NCBI RefSeq assembly: GCF_000721705.1
Contig: NZ_JOJL01000017.1
Location: 165,892-229,891, forward strand
From: Actinoplanes subtropicus
Lineage (GTDB): Bacteria; Actinomycetota; Actinomycetes; Mycobacteriales; Micromonosporaceae
Direction: 5' to 3'
Length of the DNA stretch: 64,000 nucleotides
Of this stretch, positions 37,537-45,873 are shown one piece after another. A program made the translations under genes and the position numbers. The notes beneath the pieces are model-generated. The model did not search any database. It worked only from the letters and a program-made list of their open reading frames with translations, and was not told the origin of the DNA. Each line of letters begins with the position of its first letter. Position 1 is the stretch's first letter.

Positions 37537-38616
37537 TCAGCCGAGGTAGATCGTGCGCAAACGGCCGACCTCGGCCATCCTCTGCTCGGCCAGGCGGTCG
37601 GCCGCGACGGCGGGCGAGACGTCCTCCTCGGCGGCGAGCGCGAGGATCCGTTTGGTGGTCTCGAAGATGCCGGTGGCCCGCAGCTTGGCCCGCTCGAAGT
37701 TGAAGCCCTCGATCTCGTCGGCCACCTGGATCACGCCGCCGGCGTTCACCACGTAGTCGGGCGCGTAGAGGATGCCCCGCTCGGCCAGGGACTTCTCGAT
37801 GCCGGGGTGGGCCAGCTGGTTGTTGGCGGCACCGGCGACGATCTTTGCGGCGAGGGCCTGGACGGTGTCATCGTCCAGCGCGCCACCGAGGGCGCACGGG
37901 GCGTACACGTCGATGTCGGCCGTGATCAGCTCCTGGACGCCGGCGACCAGCGAAATCTGCGGGTAGGTGGCGCGGGCCCAGGCCAGCGCGGCCTCGCTGA
38001 CGTCCGTCGCGACCACCGTGGCGCCGTCGTCGATCAGGTGACCGGCCAGGTACTTGCCGACCTTGCCGAGGCCGGCGATGCCGACCGTACGACCGCGCAG
38101 CGTCGGCGCGCCCCAGGTGTGCTCGGCCGCGGCCCGCATGCCCTGGAAGACGCCCCAGGCGGTCAGGATCGAGGAGTCGCCGGCCCCGCCGTGCTCGACG
38201 CTGCGGCCGGTCACGTAGCGGGTCTCGCGGGCGATGACGTCCATGTCCGGCACGTAGGTGCCGACGTCGCAGGCGGTGTAGTAGCGGCCGTGCAGCGACT
38301 CGACGAACCGGCCGTACGTGCGCAGCAGCGCCTCGGACTTGCCCGGGCCCGGGTCGCCCCAGATGACCGCCTTGCCGCCGCCGAGGTCGAGCCCGGCGAG
38401 GGCATTCTTGTACGCCATGCCGCGGGACAGCTTGAGCACGTCGGCGAGGGCGTCCGCCTCGCTGGCGTAGGGGTAGAAGCGGGTGCCGCCGAGCGCCGGC
38501 CCGAGGGCCGTGGAATAGATTCCGATGATCGCCTTCAGGCCGCTCTGCCGGTCCTGGCAGAAGACGACCTGTTCGTGCCCGCTGGCGTCGATGCCGTCGG
38601 TGTCGAACACGCCCAT
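37537..38616 (-). CDS. vdh: Leucine/valine dehydrogenase (Glu/Leu/Phe/Val dehydrogenase family)
   Basis: 359 residues. Oxidative deamination of branched-chain amino acids with NAD, feeding acyl-CoA precursors in actinomycetes. [13 protein letters not shown] and [20 protein letters not shown] carry the substrate-binding and catalytic lysines; [15 protein letters not shown] and the dinucleotide loop [16 protein letters not shown] follow. The position close to bldC matches vdh in Streptomyces. Leucine versus valine preference cannot be read from sequence. Divergent from the next gene. Confidence 0.9.
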   Translation of the reverse strand: MGVFDTDGIDASGHEQVVFCQDRQSGLKAIIGIYSTALGPALGGTRFYPYASEADALADVLKLSRGMAYKNALAGLDLGGGKAVIWGDPGPGKSEALLRTYGRFVESLHGRYYTACDVGTYVPDMDVIARETRYVTGRSVEHGGAGDSSILTAWGVFQGMRAAAEHTWGAPTLRGRTVGIAGLGKVGKYLAGHLIDDGATVVATDVSEAALAWARATYPQISLVAGVQELITADIDVYAPCALGGALDDDTVQALAAKIVAGAANNQLAHPGIEKSLAERGILYAPDYVVNAGGVIQVADEIEGFNFERAKLRATGIFETTKRILALAAEEDVSPAVAADRLAEQRMAEVGRLRTIYLG

Positions 38617-38767
38617 CGCTGCTCTCCTGATCTGGTCGTGGCCCTTGTGAGGCCGATGCCCCGGCTGGGGTGGTGCCGGACAATTGCGAGCGTAGTCGGA
38701 CCGACCTCCCCGTGATTACGCCCGCGCGGGAAGTTCGTTGCGGCGGAATTCGTGAAAGGATCGCGCC

Positions 38768-39607
38768 GTGCCGTCACTGTTCGCGTCGTACCTTCGGGTT
38801 TACGAACCGCTGACCGCCTTCGACCGGGAGCGTCAGGTTTTCTGGCGCCGGTATGCCCGTGAGGGGCGTGCCCTGGGCCCGGTCGATGGCCCGGTCAAGC
38901 AGCGCTCCGCCGTCCTCGAGGCGCTCGGCGCGGGCTGGACGCGCCTGCCCGACCTGCCCGACGAGGCGTACGTGCTGGAGTGGGGCGACACCCTGCTGGT
39001 CTGCCCCTGGAACCTGCGCTTGCGGGTCGCCGAGGCGGCGCTGAACGCCCGGGACGGCGTGCCCAGCGTGCTGGCCGACGCGTTCGTGCCGCCGGTGCTG
39101 GCCGGCCAGGCCCGGGCGATCGTGGAGGACTGGCGCAGCGGGGCCAAGGTGCTCGAGCACGGCGTCCCCCGGGTGCACGAGCAGATCGCGACGTGGGGCG
39201 TACCGCTGCGGTGGTTCGTCTTTATCGACCTTGACGAGCGGGAGATCGAGCTGGCCCCGGGCCGGCGCACGCTGCGCTACCGCACGGAGATCTCCAAGGC
39301 TCGCCGCCGGGCCCACCGCGGCGTCTCGGTGCTGCGCAAGTCGCTGGGCGACGCCCCGATCACCGAGGCGGTCGAGGAGGGCACCCGCTGGCTGGAGGAG
39401 TTCCATCCCCGGTCGATCGTGGAGCTGGATTACGGCGGCCTCGTCAACCTCCTGCCGGACGACGACCTGGCCGAGGACGATTCACCCGGACTGGTGGCAG
39501 CCGGGCTTTCCGCCCTGTCCCGGGGCGACGCGGATGCCGCTTCCGAGGCGTACGAGAAGCTCGTCGATCGATGGCGCAAGGTGCAGCTCCTGGAGCGCTG
39601 CAACTGA
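38768..39607 (+). CDS. Conserved hypothetical protein next to bldC
   Basis: 279 residues from GTG (MPSLFASYLRVYEPLTAFD). Soluble; EREIELAPGRRTLRYRTEISKARRRAHRG, C-terminal helices ending EKLVDRWRKVQLLERCN. It corresponds in position to the conserved protein between vdh and bldC in Streptomyces, so it is probably an old vertical neighbour. No catalytic motif recognised. Confidence 0.8.
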   Translation: MPSLFASYLRVYEPLTAFDRERQVFWRRYAREGRALGPVDGPVKQRSAVLEALGAGWTRLPDLPDEAYVLEWGDTLLVCPWNLRLRVAEAALNARDGVPSVLADAFVPPVLAGQARAIVEDWRSGAKVLEHGVPRVHEQIATWGVPLRWFVFIDLDEREIELAPGRRTLRYRTEISKARRRAHRGVSVLRKSLGDAPITEAVEEGTRWLEEFHPRSIVELDYGGLVNLLPDDDLAEDDSPGLVAAGLSALSRGDADAASEAYEKLVDRWRKVQLLERCN

Positions 39608-39888
39608 CCTGCCAAAACGGGACTTGTCCCGACAATACGGCCCCCGTGGGAACGCTCCCGAGGCGAATACTCTTCGTAATCACGGCTCGGCGAAGCGTGA
39701 TAATCGGACTAAACGCGGCACTATCTGGCGTAGAAAACGCGGAAAAATCGGGCATGCTTCATCCGTCTATCTGGGGACGTTCGTCCGTTCGGCCCATGTC
39801 GGACATCGGGGACTAGCCGGACCATGAGAGACGCACCGGCCGGCGGGACCCCGGCCGTTGTCTATAGGTACCTGTGGAGGAGTGACCG
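39608..39888 (+). promoter_or_regulatory. bldC upstream region
   Basis: 280 bp without a gene, less GC-rich than its surroundings (runs such as GGCGTAGAAAACGCGGAAAAATCGG, broken by short repeats). Contains ATCACG (39679-39684) mirrored by CGTGAT (39696-39701), and CGGACTAAA, a word also seen in the two dispersed repeats. Likely carries the bldC promoter. Confidence 0.45.
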
Positions 39889-40098
39889 ATGGCATCGCGT
39901 ACGCACGATCCTGAGCCGCTACTAACGCCGGCCGAGGTGGCGTCGATGTTCCGCGTCGACCCGAAGACCGTCACCCGGTGGGCGAAGGCCGGCAAGCTCA
40001 GTGCAATCCGCACGCTGGGCGGCCACCGCCGTTACCGGGAGTCGGAGGTTCGTGCCCTGCTGCAGGGGCAGATTCCCGCGCAGCGTCAGGGCGACTGA
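39889..40098 (+). CDS. bldC: Developmental regulator BldC (MerR-like DNA-binding protein)
   Basis: 69 residues, a single MerR-type winged helix without an effector domain: LLTPAEVASMFRVDPKTVTRWAKAGKL, then SAIRTLGGHRRYRESEV. BldC binds direct repeats cooperatively and holds back the onset of sporulation in Streptomyces. GGAGGAG precedes the ATG. Near-identity to the Streptomyces protein over the DNA-binding part is expected from family knowledge. Its presence implies a morphologically differentiating actinomycete. Confidence 0.96.
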   Translation: MASRTHDPEPLLTPAEVASMFRVDPKTVTRWAKAGKLSAIRTLGGHRRYRESEVRALLQGQIPAQRQGD

Positions 40099-40180
40099 AC
40101 GGACTTCAGTCGAGACGTAGCATCGTTGCAAGGGGCGAGCGCTGGGGAAGGCGACCGCCCCTTCTTCGCGTCTTCAACCA

Positions 40181-40978
40181 GTGGATCGGCCTCGAACAGT
40201 GGATCAGCCTCCGATCGGCGACGTCTTCGGCGAAATGATCAGGGATGCGTACGCGGTGCGGACCGGCATCGGGCCGCGACCGCTCGCCGGCGGCCGGGTG
40301 CCGCGTCCGGTGATCGAGGTGATCGAGCGGGACGACGGCCTGATCAACGGTGCGCCGGCCGATCACTACCTGGACGAGCCGGCGGAATGGCAGCCGCACG
40401 ACCATCGGGCCTTGCGCCTCTGCCGCGGCCAGGTGCTCGACATCGGCACCGGCGCCGGCCGGACCGCGGTCGAGCTCCAGCGGCGCGGCATGGCGGTCAC
40501 CGGCCTGGACACCTCGCCGGGCGCGATCGAGATTGCTCGGCGGCGCGGCTTGCGCGACACGGTGGTGACAACCATTGACGCGTACGCCGCGAAAGCCGCC
40601 ACCCGCTACGACACCTTTCTGCTGCTCGGCAACAACCTCGGGCTCCTCGAGAGCGCCGAGCGCGCCCCCGTCTTCCTGGCGGCGCTCGCTCGCATGGCCC
40701 GGCCGGGCGCCCGGATCGTCGCGCAGGGCACCGACCCGTACGGCACCACCGACCCGGTGCACGCCGACTACCACCGGCGCAACCGGGAGCGCGGACGGAT
40801 CGGCGGACAGTTGCGACTGCGGCTGCGGTACCGGCGGCTGGCCACCGACTGGTTCGACTACCTCAACTGCTCGCCGGCGGAGCTGGAGCAGCTGCTGGCC
40901 GGCACCGGGTGGGAGCTGAAATCGGTCGACCTGGCGGACAAGCCTTACTACCTTGCGGTCATGGAGTTCATGAGATGA
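40181..40978 (+). CDS. SAM-dependent methyltransferase
   Basis: 265 residues from GTG, with a second GTG at 40199 also possible. VLDIGTGAGRTAVELQRRG is motif I, VTGLDTSPGAIEIA motif II, and YDTFLLLGNNLGLLES motif III/IV of a class I methyltransferase. Substrate unknown. Its stop overlaps the start of a KptA gene (ATGA), so the two are probably co-translated, which might hint at an RNA substrate. Confidence 0.85.
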   Translation: MDRPRTVDQPPIGDVFGEMIRDAYAVRTGIGPRPLAGGRVPRPVIEVIERDDGLINGAPADHYLDEPAEWQPHDHRALRLCRGQVLDIGTGAGRTAVELQRRGMAVTGLDTSPGAIEIARRRGLRDTVVTTIDAYAAKAATRYDTFLLLGNNLGLLESAERAPVFLAALARMARPGARIVAQGTDPYGTTDPVHADYHRRNRERGRIGGQLRLRLRYRRLATDWFDYLNCSPAELEQLLAGTGWELKSVDLADKPYYLAVMEFMR

Positions 40979-41544
40979 CCGAACTGACCCGCAACCAGGT
41001 CAAGGTGAGCCGGCGGATCTCGATGGTCCTGCGGCACCGGCCGGAGTCCGCGGGCCTAACCCTCGACGCGAACGGCTGGGTGCCGGTCGCCGACCTGATC
41101 GGCGCGCTGGGCATCACCCGCGCCGAGCTCGACGTGATCGTCGAGAACAACGACAAGTCCCGCTTCGCGATCGCCCGGCGCGACGACGGCGTGGAGTGGA
41201 TCCGGGCCAGCCAGGGGCATTCCCGCCGGGTAGAGGTCGACCTCGGCCTGCCGCCGGCCGAGCCGCCCGCGATGCTCTTCCACGGGACCCCGCGAGAGAA
41301 CCTCGAGGCGATCCGGCGGGACGGCCTGCGCCCGCGGAGCCGGCATCACGTACACCTCTCCCGAGATGTGCCCACCGCGCTGGTGGTCGGCCGGCGGCGC
41401 TCGGCCGACGTGGTGGTGTTCGAGGTGGACGCGGCGGCCATGGCGGCCGACGGGCACGTCTTCCACCGCAGCGAGAACGGCGTCTGGCTCACCCTCGCGG
41501 TACCGCCCGCGTACCTCTCGATAAAACCGACAAATCCGGAATAG
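40975..41544 (+). CDS. kptA: RNA 2'-phosphotransferase KptA/Tpt1
   Basis: 189 residues. VKVSRRISMVLRHRPESAGL is the winged-helix N-domain with the catalytic Arg/His; MLFHGTPRENLEAI and HVHLSRDVPTALVVGRRR form the ART-like NAD-binding domain. The enzyme moves an internal 2'-phosphate on RNA to NAD, giving ADP-ribose-1'',2''-cyclic phosphate. In bacteria, which lack the fungal-type tRNA splicing pathway, its role is unclear, perhaps repair or NAD-linked signalling. ATGA-coupled to the methyltransferase. Confidence 0.93.
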   Translation: MTELTRNQVKVSRRISMVLRHRPESAGLTLDANGWVPVADLIGALGITRAELDVIVENNDKSRFAIARRDDGVEWIRASQGHSRRVEVDLGLPPAEPPAMLFHGTPRENLEAIRRDGLRPRSRHHVHLSRDVPTALVVGRRRSADVVVFEVDAAAMAADGHVFHRSENGVWLTLAVPPAYLSIKPTNPE

Positions 41545-41614
41545 GGCTGGCTGATCTGCCCTCCACTGTGGCCGAACGGCCCAGGACACCCGGCGGCACG
41601 GATAGCGTGGTGCC

Positions 41615-42181
41615 ATGGCGAGGATCACCCGGCGTGAGCGGATGAGTCTCCTCGGTGCGGTCGGTGTCGTCGCCACCCTCGCCGGACTGGCCTTCGGGCT
41701 CCCCGCGATCGACCGGGCCCTGCCGGATACCCGCCCGGTGAGCGCCGATGAGCCCTACCTGATCGGCGCCGGCGTCACGGTCGTCCCGCCCGTCGGCGCC
41801 ACCCTCGACGTCACGGTGACCCGCCCCGGCGGGTCGGCCGGCACCGTGCTCTTCCGGCTCGGCTCGGTGCAGTACCAGATCGCCGTCCGCCCGTTCGACG
41901 GCGACCTGCGCGCGGCCGGCGAGCGCCTCCGGCAGCGGATCACCGCCACCTCCGGATACCAGGTCACCGGCCCCCAGCTCGGGATCACCACGGCCGGCGG
42001 GCTGGCGGGTCTGCAGGGCGGCTACACCGCGCCCGGCCGCAGCGGCCGGTACGTGGTCTTCGTCGCCGACCGGGACAGCGTCGAGGTCACCATCAGCGGC
42101 GCCGATCTCGACCTGGCCCGCACCCTGCCGCAGATCGAGGCGAGCACCCGCACCCTGCAGACCGACGGGCGCGATCGGTGA
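41615..42181 (+). CDS. Single-pass membrane-anchored hypothetical protein
   Basis: 188 residues. A basic N-terminus and one helix (SLLGAVGVVATLAGLAFGLP) are followed by an extracytoplasmic beta-rich domain (VVPPVGATLDVTVTRPGG ... YQIAVRPFDGD ... YTAPGRSGRYVVFVADRD). No catalytic motif. It overlaps the next gene as GTGA, so it is probably co-expressed with the PrsW-type protease. Confidence 0.75.
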   Translation: MARITRRERMSLLGAVGVVATLAGLAFGLPAIDRALPDTRPVSADEPYLIGAGVTVVPPVGATLDVTVTRPGGSAGTVLFRLGSVQYQIAVRPFDGDLRAAGERLRQRITATSGYQVTGPQLGITTAGGLAGLQGGYTAPGRSGRYVVFVADRDSVEVTISGADLDLARTLPQIEASTRTLQTDGRDR

Positions 42182-43437
42182 CGCCGGCCGCGGTCCGCCC
42201 CGCGCCGGACGGGGCCCGGCTCTCCGCGCTCGCCCGCGTCCCGGCGTTCTGGGTGGTGGCCGCGCTGCTGTTGGCCGGGGCGGTCCGGATGGCCCAGCTC
42301 GCCGGGCGGCTGGCCGGGACGTACCCGCTCGCGACCGCCGCCGCGGTGGTGCTGTTCGGCCTGCTCGCGGTGCCGTTCTGGCTGGTCGTCGCCGAGCTGG
42401 ACTTCCTCGAGCGGGAGCCGATCGAGCTGCTGGTGCTGGCCTTCGCCTGGGGCGGGCTGGTGGCGACCAGCGTGTCGATCCCGGCCAGCACGGCGCTGGA
42501 GGACCTGGTCGCCAAGCTCGGCTCGCCGCACCTGGCCGCCGACTGGGGCGCCGCGCTGGCCGCGCCCTCGGTCGAGGAGACCGCGAAGACGCTCGGCGTG
42601 GTGGCCATCGTGCTGGTCGCCCGGGCGCAGGTGAACAGCGTGCTGGACGGCGTCGTCTACGGCGCGATGGTCGGCCTGGGCTTCCAGATCGTCGAGGACA
42701 TCGTCTTCGCGGTCGGCGCGGTGGCGCTGGCCGGCCAGGGTGACCAGATCCAGCCGGTGATCGCCACGTTCCTGCTCCGCGGGTTCCTCTCCGGGGTGTG
42801 GAGCCACACGCTGTTCGGCGCCCTGGTCGGGGCCGGCATCGGCTACCTGGTGGTGCGGCGCGACCGGCGGCCGGCGCATCGGCTCGGCGCGGCCCTGCTG
42901 GCGTTCCTCGCGGCCTGGGCTTCGCACGTGCTGTGGAACTCGCCGCTGCTCGGCGACGGCCCCGGCAACGGCACGCTGGCGCTGCTCGGGGTGCTGTTGC
43001 TCAAGGGGCTGCCGCCGCTGGCGCTGGTCCTGGTGCTGGTGCGGCGGGCGCACGACCGGGAGGCCGACTACTACGTCGAGCGGCTGAGCACGCTGCGCGA
43101 TCCGGAGCTCATCACGGAGGGCGAGCTGGAGGCGCTGCGCTCCGGTGCGAAGCGGGCCGCGGCCCGCCGATTCGCCGGCGAGCGGGCCGGCCGGGCCGGG
43201 CGGCGGGCGGTGCGCCGGTTGCAGGGCGCCCACGCCCGGGTGGCGGTCGAGCTGAGCCAGGCCGGGGCGCCGAACTACGACGACGTACGGGAACAGCGCA
43301 AGGTGCTGCGCGAGCTGGGCCACCCGGAGGCGATCGCCGGCCCGCGATCGTGGCGGCACACGGCCTCCACGATCGTCACCACCGTGGTGGCGATCGCCGT
43401 CCTCTGGGTGGCCCTCTCCGCGCTAGGCGGTGCCTAA
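42178..43437 (+). CDS. PrsW-family intramembrane metalloprotease-like protein
   Basis: 419 residues, eight or so membrane helices. APSVEETAKTLGVV supplies the EExxK-type motif, GLGFQIVEDIVF the second acidic motif and SHTLFGALVGAGIGYL the conserved histidine, as in PrsW/CAAX-protease-type site-1 enzymes. The C-terminal 150 residues are cytoplasmic and Arg/Glu-rich, then one last helix. PrsW cleaves an anti-sigma factor in Bacillus; no sigma/anti-sigma pair is adjacent here. Confidence 0.85.
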   Translation: MTPAAVRPAPDGARLSALARVPAFWVVAALLLAGAVRMAQLAGRLAGTYPLATAAAVVLFGLLAVPFWLVVAELDFLEREPIELLVLAFAWGGLVATSVSIPASTALEDLVAKLGSPHLAADWGAALAAPSVEETAKTLGVVAIVLVARAQVNSVLDGVVYGAMVGLGFQIVEDIVFAVGAVALAGQGDQIQPVIATFLLRGFLSGVWSHTLFGALVGAGIGYLVVRRDRRPAHRLGAALLAFLAAWASHVLWNSPLLGDGPGNGTLALLGVLLLKGLPPLALVLVLVRRAHDREADYYVERLSTLRDPELITEGELEALRSGAKRAAARRFAGERAGRAGRRAVRRLQGAHARVAVELSQAGAPNYDDVREQRKVLRELGHPEAIAGPRSWRHTASTIVTTVVAIAVLWVALSALGGA

Positions 43438-43441
43438 GGCC

Positions 43442-43690
43442 CTAGACCTGGGGCGGAAGGCCGCCGTCCCCGTCGACGATCTTGTCGGGGTTGCCGTCCT
43501 GGTCGAGGTCGACCATGGTGATGTCGACCTTGCCGTCGCCGTCGGTGTCGAACTGGAACAGGTCCGGCTTGCCGTCCCCGTCGGTGTCGGACACCCACAC
43601 GTCCGGCTTGCCGTCGCCGGTCGTGTCGTTGGCGATCAGGTCGACGCGGTCGTCGCCGCGCGTCTCCACGGTCTCCTGGGGCTCGGTCAT
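43442..43690 (-). CDS. Small Asp-rich protein with calcium-binding-like DxDGDGKxD repeats
   Basis: 82 residues with four to five repeats of the type DTDGDGKPDLFQF (also TTGDGKPDVW, DLDQDGNPDKI). The spacing matches EF-hand loop or thrombospondin type-3/dockerin-like calcium sites. No signal peptide is visible, so a cytoplasmic calcium buffer or sensor is possible. It starts at ATG with GGGAGAA upstream and ends four bases from the convergent prsW-like gene. Confidence 0.75.
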   Translation of the reverse strand: MTEPQETVETRGDDRVDLIANDTTGDGKPDVWVSDTDGDGKPDLFQFDTDGDGKVDITMVDLDQDGNPDKIVDGDGGLPPQV

Positions 43691-43813
43691 AGGTTCTCCC
43701 TCAAGGGGCTCAATTGGTCGTGTGAACAGTAGGACCAGCGGGCCACCAGCGCGAGTGGGGGCTGTGATGAGAGTCGCTGGAAAGCCCCTGACCGAGCGGT
43801 AACCTTTCCCCTC

Positions 43814-44233
43814 ATGGATATCGCGGCCGACGGCCTTCAGGCACTGCTCGACGCCGGGGGCGGCGGCACCCTAGGCGAGCGGATGGGCGTCAAGCTTCTC
43901 GAGGCCTCCCCCGAGCGGGTCGTCGGCACCATGCCGGTCGAGGGCAACACCCAGCCGTACGGGCTGCTGCACGGCGGCGCCTCCTGCGTGCTCGCCGAGA
44001 CGCTCGGCTCGGTCGGCGCGGTGCTGCACGGCCAGAGCGTGGACCGGCCCTTCGCGGTGGGCGTCGACATCAACGCCACCCATCACAAGGGCGTCCGGTC
44101 CGGCCTGGTCACTGGGGTGGCGACGCCGGTGCACCGGGGCCGGACGATGGTCACCTACGAGGTGGTCATCACCGATGACCTGGACGAGCGGATCTGCACC
44201 GCTCGGATCACCTGTCTTCTGCGCGGAGCGTGA
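43814..44233 (+). CDS. PaaI-type hotdog-fold thioesterase
   Basis: 139 residues. GLLHGGASCVLAETLGSVGA is the hotdog signature (helix with the active-site Glu/Asn region), with VGVDINATHHKGVRSG and TYEVVITDDLDERICTARITCLL as the closing strands. The family hydrolyses acyl- or aryl-CoA esters such as phenylacetyl-, benzoyl- or hydroxybenzoyl-CoA. Overlaps the next gene as GTGA. Confidence 0.9.
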   Translation: MDIAADGLQALLDAGGGGTLGERMGVKLLEASPERVVGTMPVEGNTQPYGLLHGGASCVLAETLGSVGAVLHGQSVDRPFAVGVDINATHHKGVRSGLVTGVATPVHRGRTMVTYEVVITDDLDERICTARITCLLRGA

Positions 44234-44685
44234 AATCCGGTGCTTGTTCTCCCGACCGCGAGCGTTCCTTGACCGATCCACGTACCTTTCTTGACGTGAC
44301 GGAGGTACCACAGCACGCTTTCGACGACGCGGCGCTGGTTCTGCAGAGCGCGCTCAGCGGCGACAGTGACGCTGTGGTCGACACGTTCGACGCGGTCGTC
44401 GACCGATCCGGGGTCGTCGGGGCCTACGACGTGGCCTGGTGCCTCGCCGCCACCATGGTCGGCCAGATCCCGTCCGGCGGCGCCTGGACGCTGGATTTCC
44501 CGGGCATCGACGACGCGCGCTACGACAAGCGCTGGGTCGCCCGGTTCGTCAGCGCGTACGTGAATGGCGACATCCCGACCGGCGAGGCCCTGTTCGGCGC
44601 CGCGATCGCCGACGGTCAGCTGCCGGACTGCCTGCTCGCCCTGGCCGGCTCGACGGTGGCCACGCTGCGCCACCGAGCGGCCTGA
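44230..44685 (+). CDS. Hypothetical protein coupled to the thioesterase gene
   Basis: 151 residues if it starts at GTG 44230 (GTGA overlap); GTG 44296 (MTEVPQHAFDDAALVLQ) would give about 129 residues and may be the true start. Helical, soluble, Asp/Ala-rich (DAVVDTFDAVVDRSG; GGAWTLDFPGIDDARYDKRWVARF). No family recognised. Confidence 0.65.
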   Translation: MKSGACSPDRERSLTDPRTFLDVTEVPQHAFDDAALVLQSALSGDSDAVVDTFDAVVDRSGVVGAYDVAWCLAATMVGQIPSGGAWTLDFPGIDDARYDKRWVARFVSAYVNGDIPTGEALFGAAIADGQLPDCLLALAGSTVATLRHRAA

Positions 44686-44699
44686 GCCCTCTTTCCCGA

Positions 44700-45008
44700 T
44701 CAGCTCTTCTTGAGGTAGAGCGCCTTCGCGTACTGCGCGGCCGCGGCCTCGTTGTACATCGCCGCCTGCGCCATGTACCACTCGTTGTCGGAGAGCGCCT
44801 TGCGCGACTGGCTCGTGCCCGACCAGCGGATGTCGGCATCCACCTCGGACATGCCGCGCGCCTTGAACTGCCGCCGCATCGCCATCTTGCCCAGCCGGAA
44901 CGTCTCGGCGGCCTCCTCGGCCTGCTTCATGGCGGCGAAGGCCTTCTCGCTCAGCGCCTCCGCCAAGGTCCACGCCGCCTGTTCCGCCGCGTTCGTGAAT
45001 GTCAGCAC
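44700..45008 (-). CDS. Small helical hypothetical protein
   Basis: 102 residues, almost entirely alpha-helical and Ala/Glu/Lys-rich (MLTFTNAAEQAAWTLAEALS ... KARGMSEVDADIRWSGTS ... AQYAKALYLKKS), with likely coiled coils. The GTG start follows GAGGAGGAG closely. It resembles ESX-like or phage-like helical proteins only in composition; no WxG turn is present. Convergent with the preceding gene. Confidence 0.65.
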   Translation of the reverse strand: MLTFTNAAEQAAWTLAEALSEKAFAAMKQAEEAAETFRLGKMAMRRQFKARGMSEVDADIRWSGTSQSRKALSDNEWYMAQAAMYNEAAAAQYAKALYLKKS

Positions 45009-45046
45009 CCCGCTCCTCCTCGAAAAGCGCCTGTCAGCGTCATTTG

Positions 45047-45133
45047 ATGTTGTTGCTCGTCGATCTGGACAACACTCTCGTTGACCGCCGCGCGGCCTAC
45101 AAGTGTTGGGCTGAGTTTGCTGGCTCCGCTCGG
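45047..45133 (+). pseudogene. N-terminal remnant of a HAD-family hydrolase
   Basis: ATG 45047 opens MLLLVDLDNTLVDRRAAYK followed by CWAEFA. DLDNTLVD is the HAD catalytic DxDxT motif, followed by the expected cap-helix start. After about 29 codons the text turns into Gly/Arg/Ser-rich noise, and no downstream HAD motifs occur in any frame. This looks like a gene truncated after its first exon-sized piece by deletion. Confidence 0.7.
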
Positions 45134-45326
45134 CGGGGACGGCAGGATGGTCGGCGACAGTCCGGAAAGCGACATCGGCGGCGGATCAGGGGCGGATTGC
45201 GTACGGCGGGGGTCACGCTCGGCCGCCGGTCTTCCCCTACCAGCCGGAAGTCACCGGTCGAGCGAGGGTGAGCGGCCACCGGATGTCTCTTCGCCTCACA
45301 GGTTTCCGCCGGGTTTCCGTTGTGGC

Positions 45327-45866
45327 ATGGACAAAGGGCCCATCGACGGGGTCACCGTGTCGGGTAAAGGTTTAGCGGTGACCTCACCGCAGGCGTCTCG
45401 CCGAGGCTCGTTCGTGGCACCAGCGCTGCTGTTCGTGGCGCTGCTCGGCGGCGCGCTGTTCTTCGGCGTGCTGGCCATGTCCGGGACGAACCAGACGCCC
45501 ATCACCACCGACAACGCGGCCGTGACCGATCCGTCCCCGTCCAAGACGGCGCCCGCCGCGAAGACGATCGCCACCACCCGCCCCAGCGTGACCGCCACCC
45601 CACCGGCGACCGGCCGCACCGGCTCACCCTCCGCGAACGGCCACACCCGCTCCCCGTCGGCGGCCGTCCGCTCCGGCTCGGCGTCGGCCGACGCCCGAGC
45701 GATCGTCCCGCCGGCCCGCAAGGCGGCGCCCGGCCGCACGGAGACCCAGGTCGAGGGCGACTACTGCGCCCAGGCCGGCGCGGAGGCCAGCAGCGTCACC
45801 GGCGACCACCTGGTCTGCACGGCAACGGAGGCGAACGACCACGGCCGCTGGGTCGACCAGGGCTGA
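45327..45866 (+). CDS. Membrane-anchored protein with Ser/Thr/Pro linker and small Cys-containing C-domain
   Basis: About 179 residues from ATG 45327 (GTG 45357 and GTG 45378 are alternatives; the frame is open upstream through the HAD remnant). One membrane helix (FVAPALLFVALLGGALFFGVLAM), a long Thr/Ser/Pro/Ala linker, then a short domain YCAQAGAEASSVTGDHLVCT...RWVDQG. That Cys-pair module with a GRW-type ending recurs in actinobacterial surface proteins. Function unknown. Confidence 0.55.
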   Translation: MDKGPIDGVTVSGKGLAVTSPQASRRGSFVAPALLFVALLGGALFFGVLAMSGTNQTPITTDNAAVTDPSPSKTAPAAKTIATTRPSVTATPPATGRTGSPSANGHTRSPSAAVRSGSASADARAIVPPARKAAPGRTETQVEGDYCAQAGAEASSVTGDHLVCTATEANDHGRWVDQG

Positions 45867-45873
45867 GCGGGGG

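Noticed and set aside
44700..45008. Reading the 102-aa helical protein as an ESX (WXG100) substrate
   Set aside because: Length and helicity fit, but there is no W-x-G turn, no C-terminal YxxxD/E signal and no ESX genes nearby.
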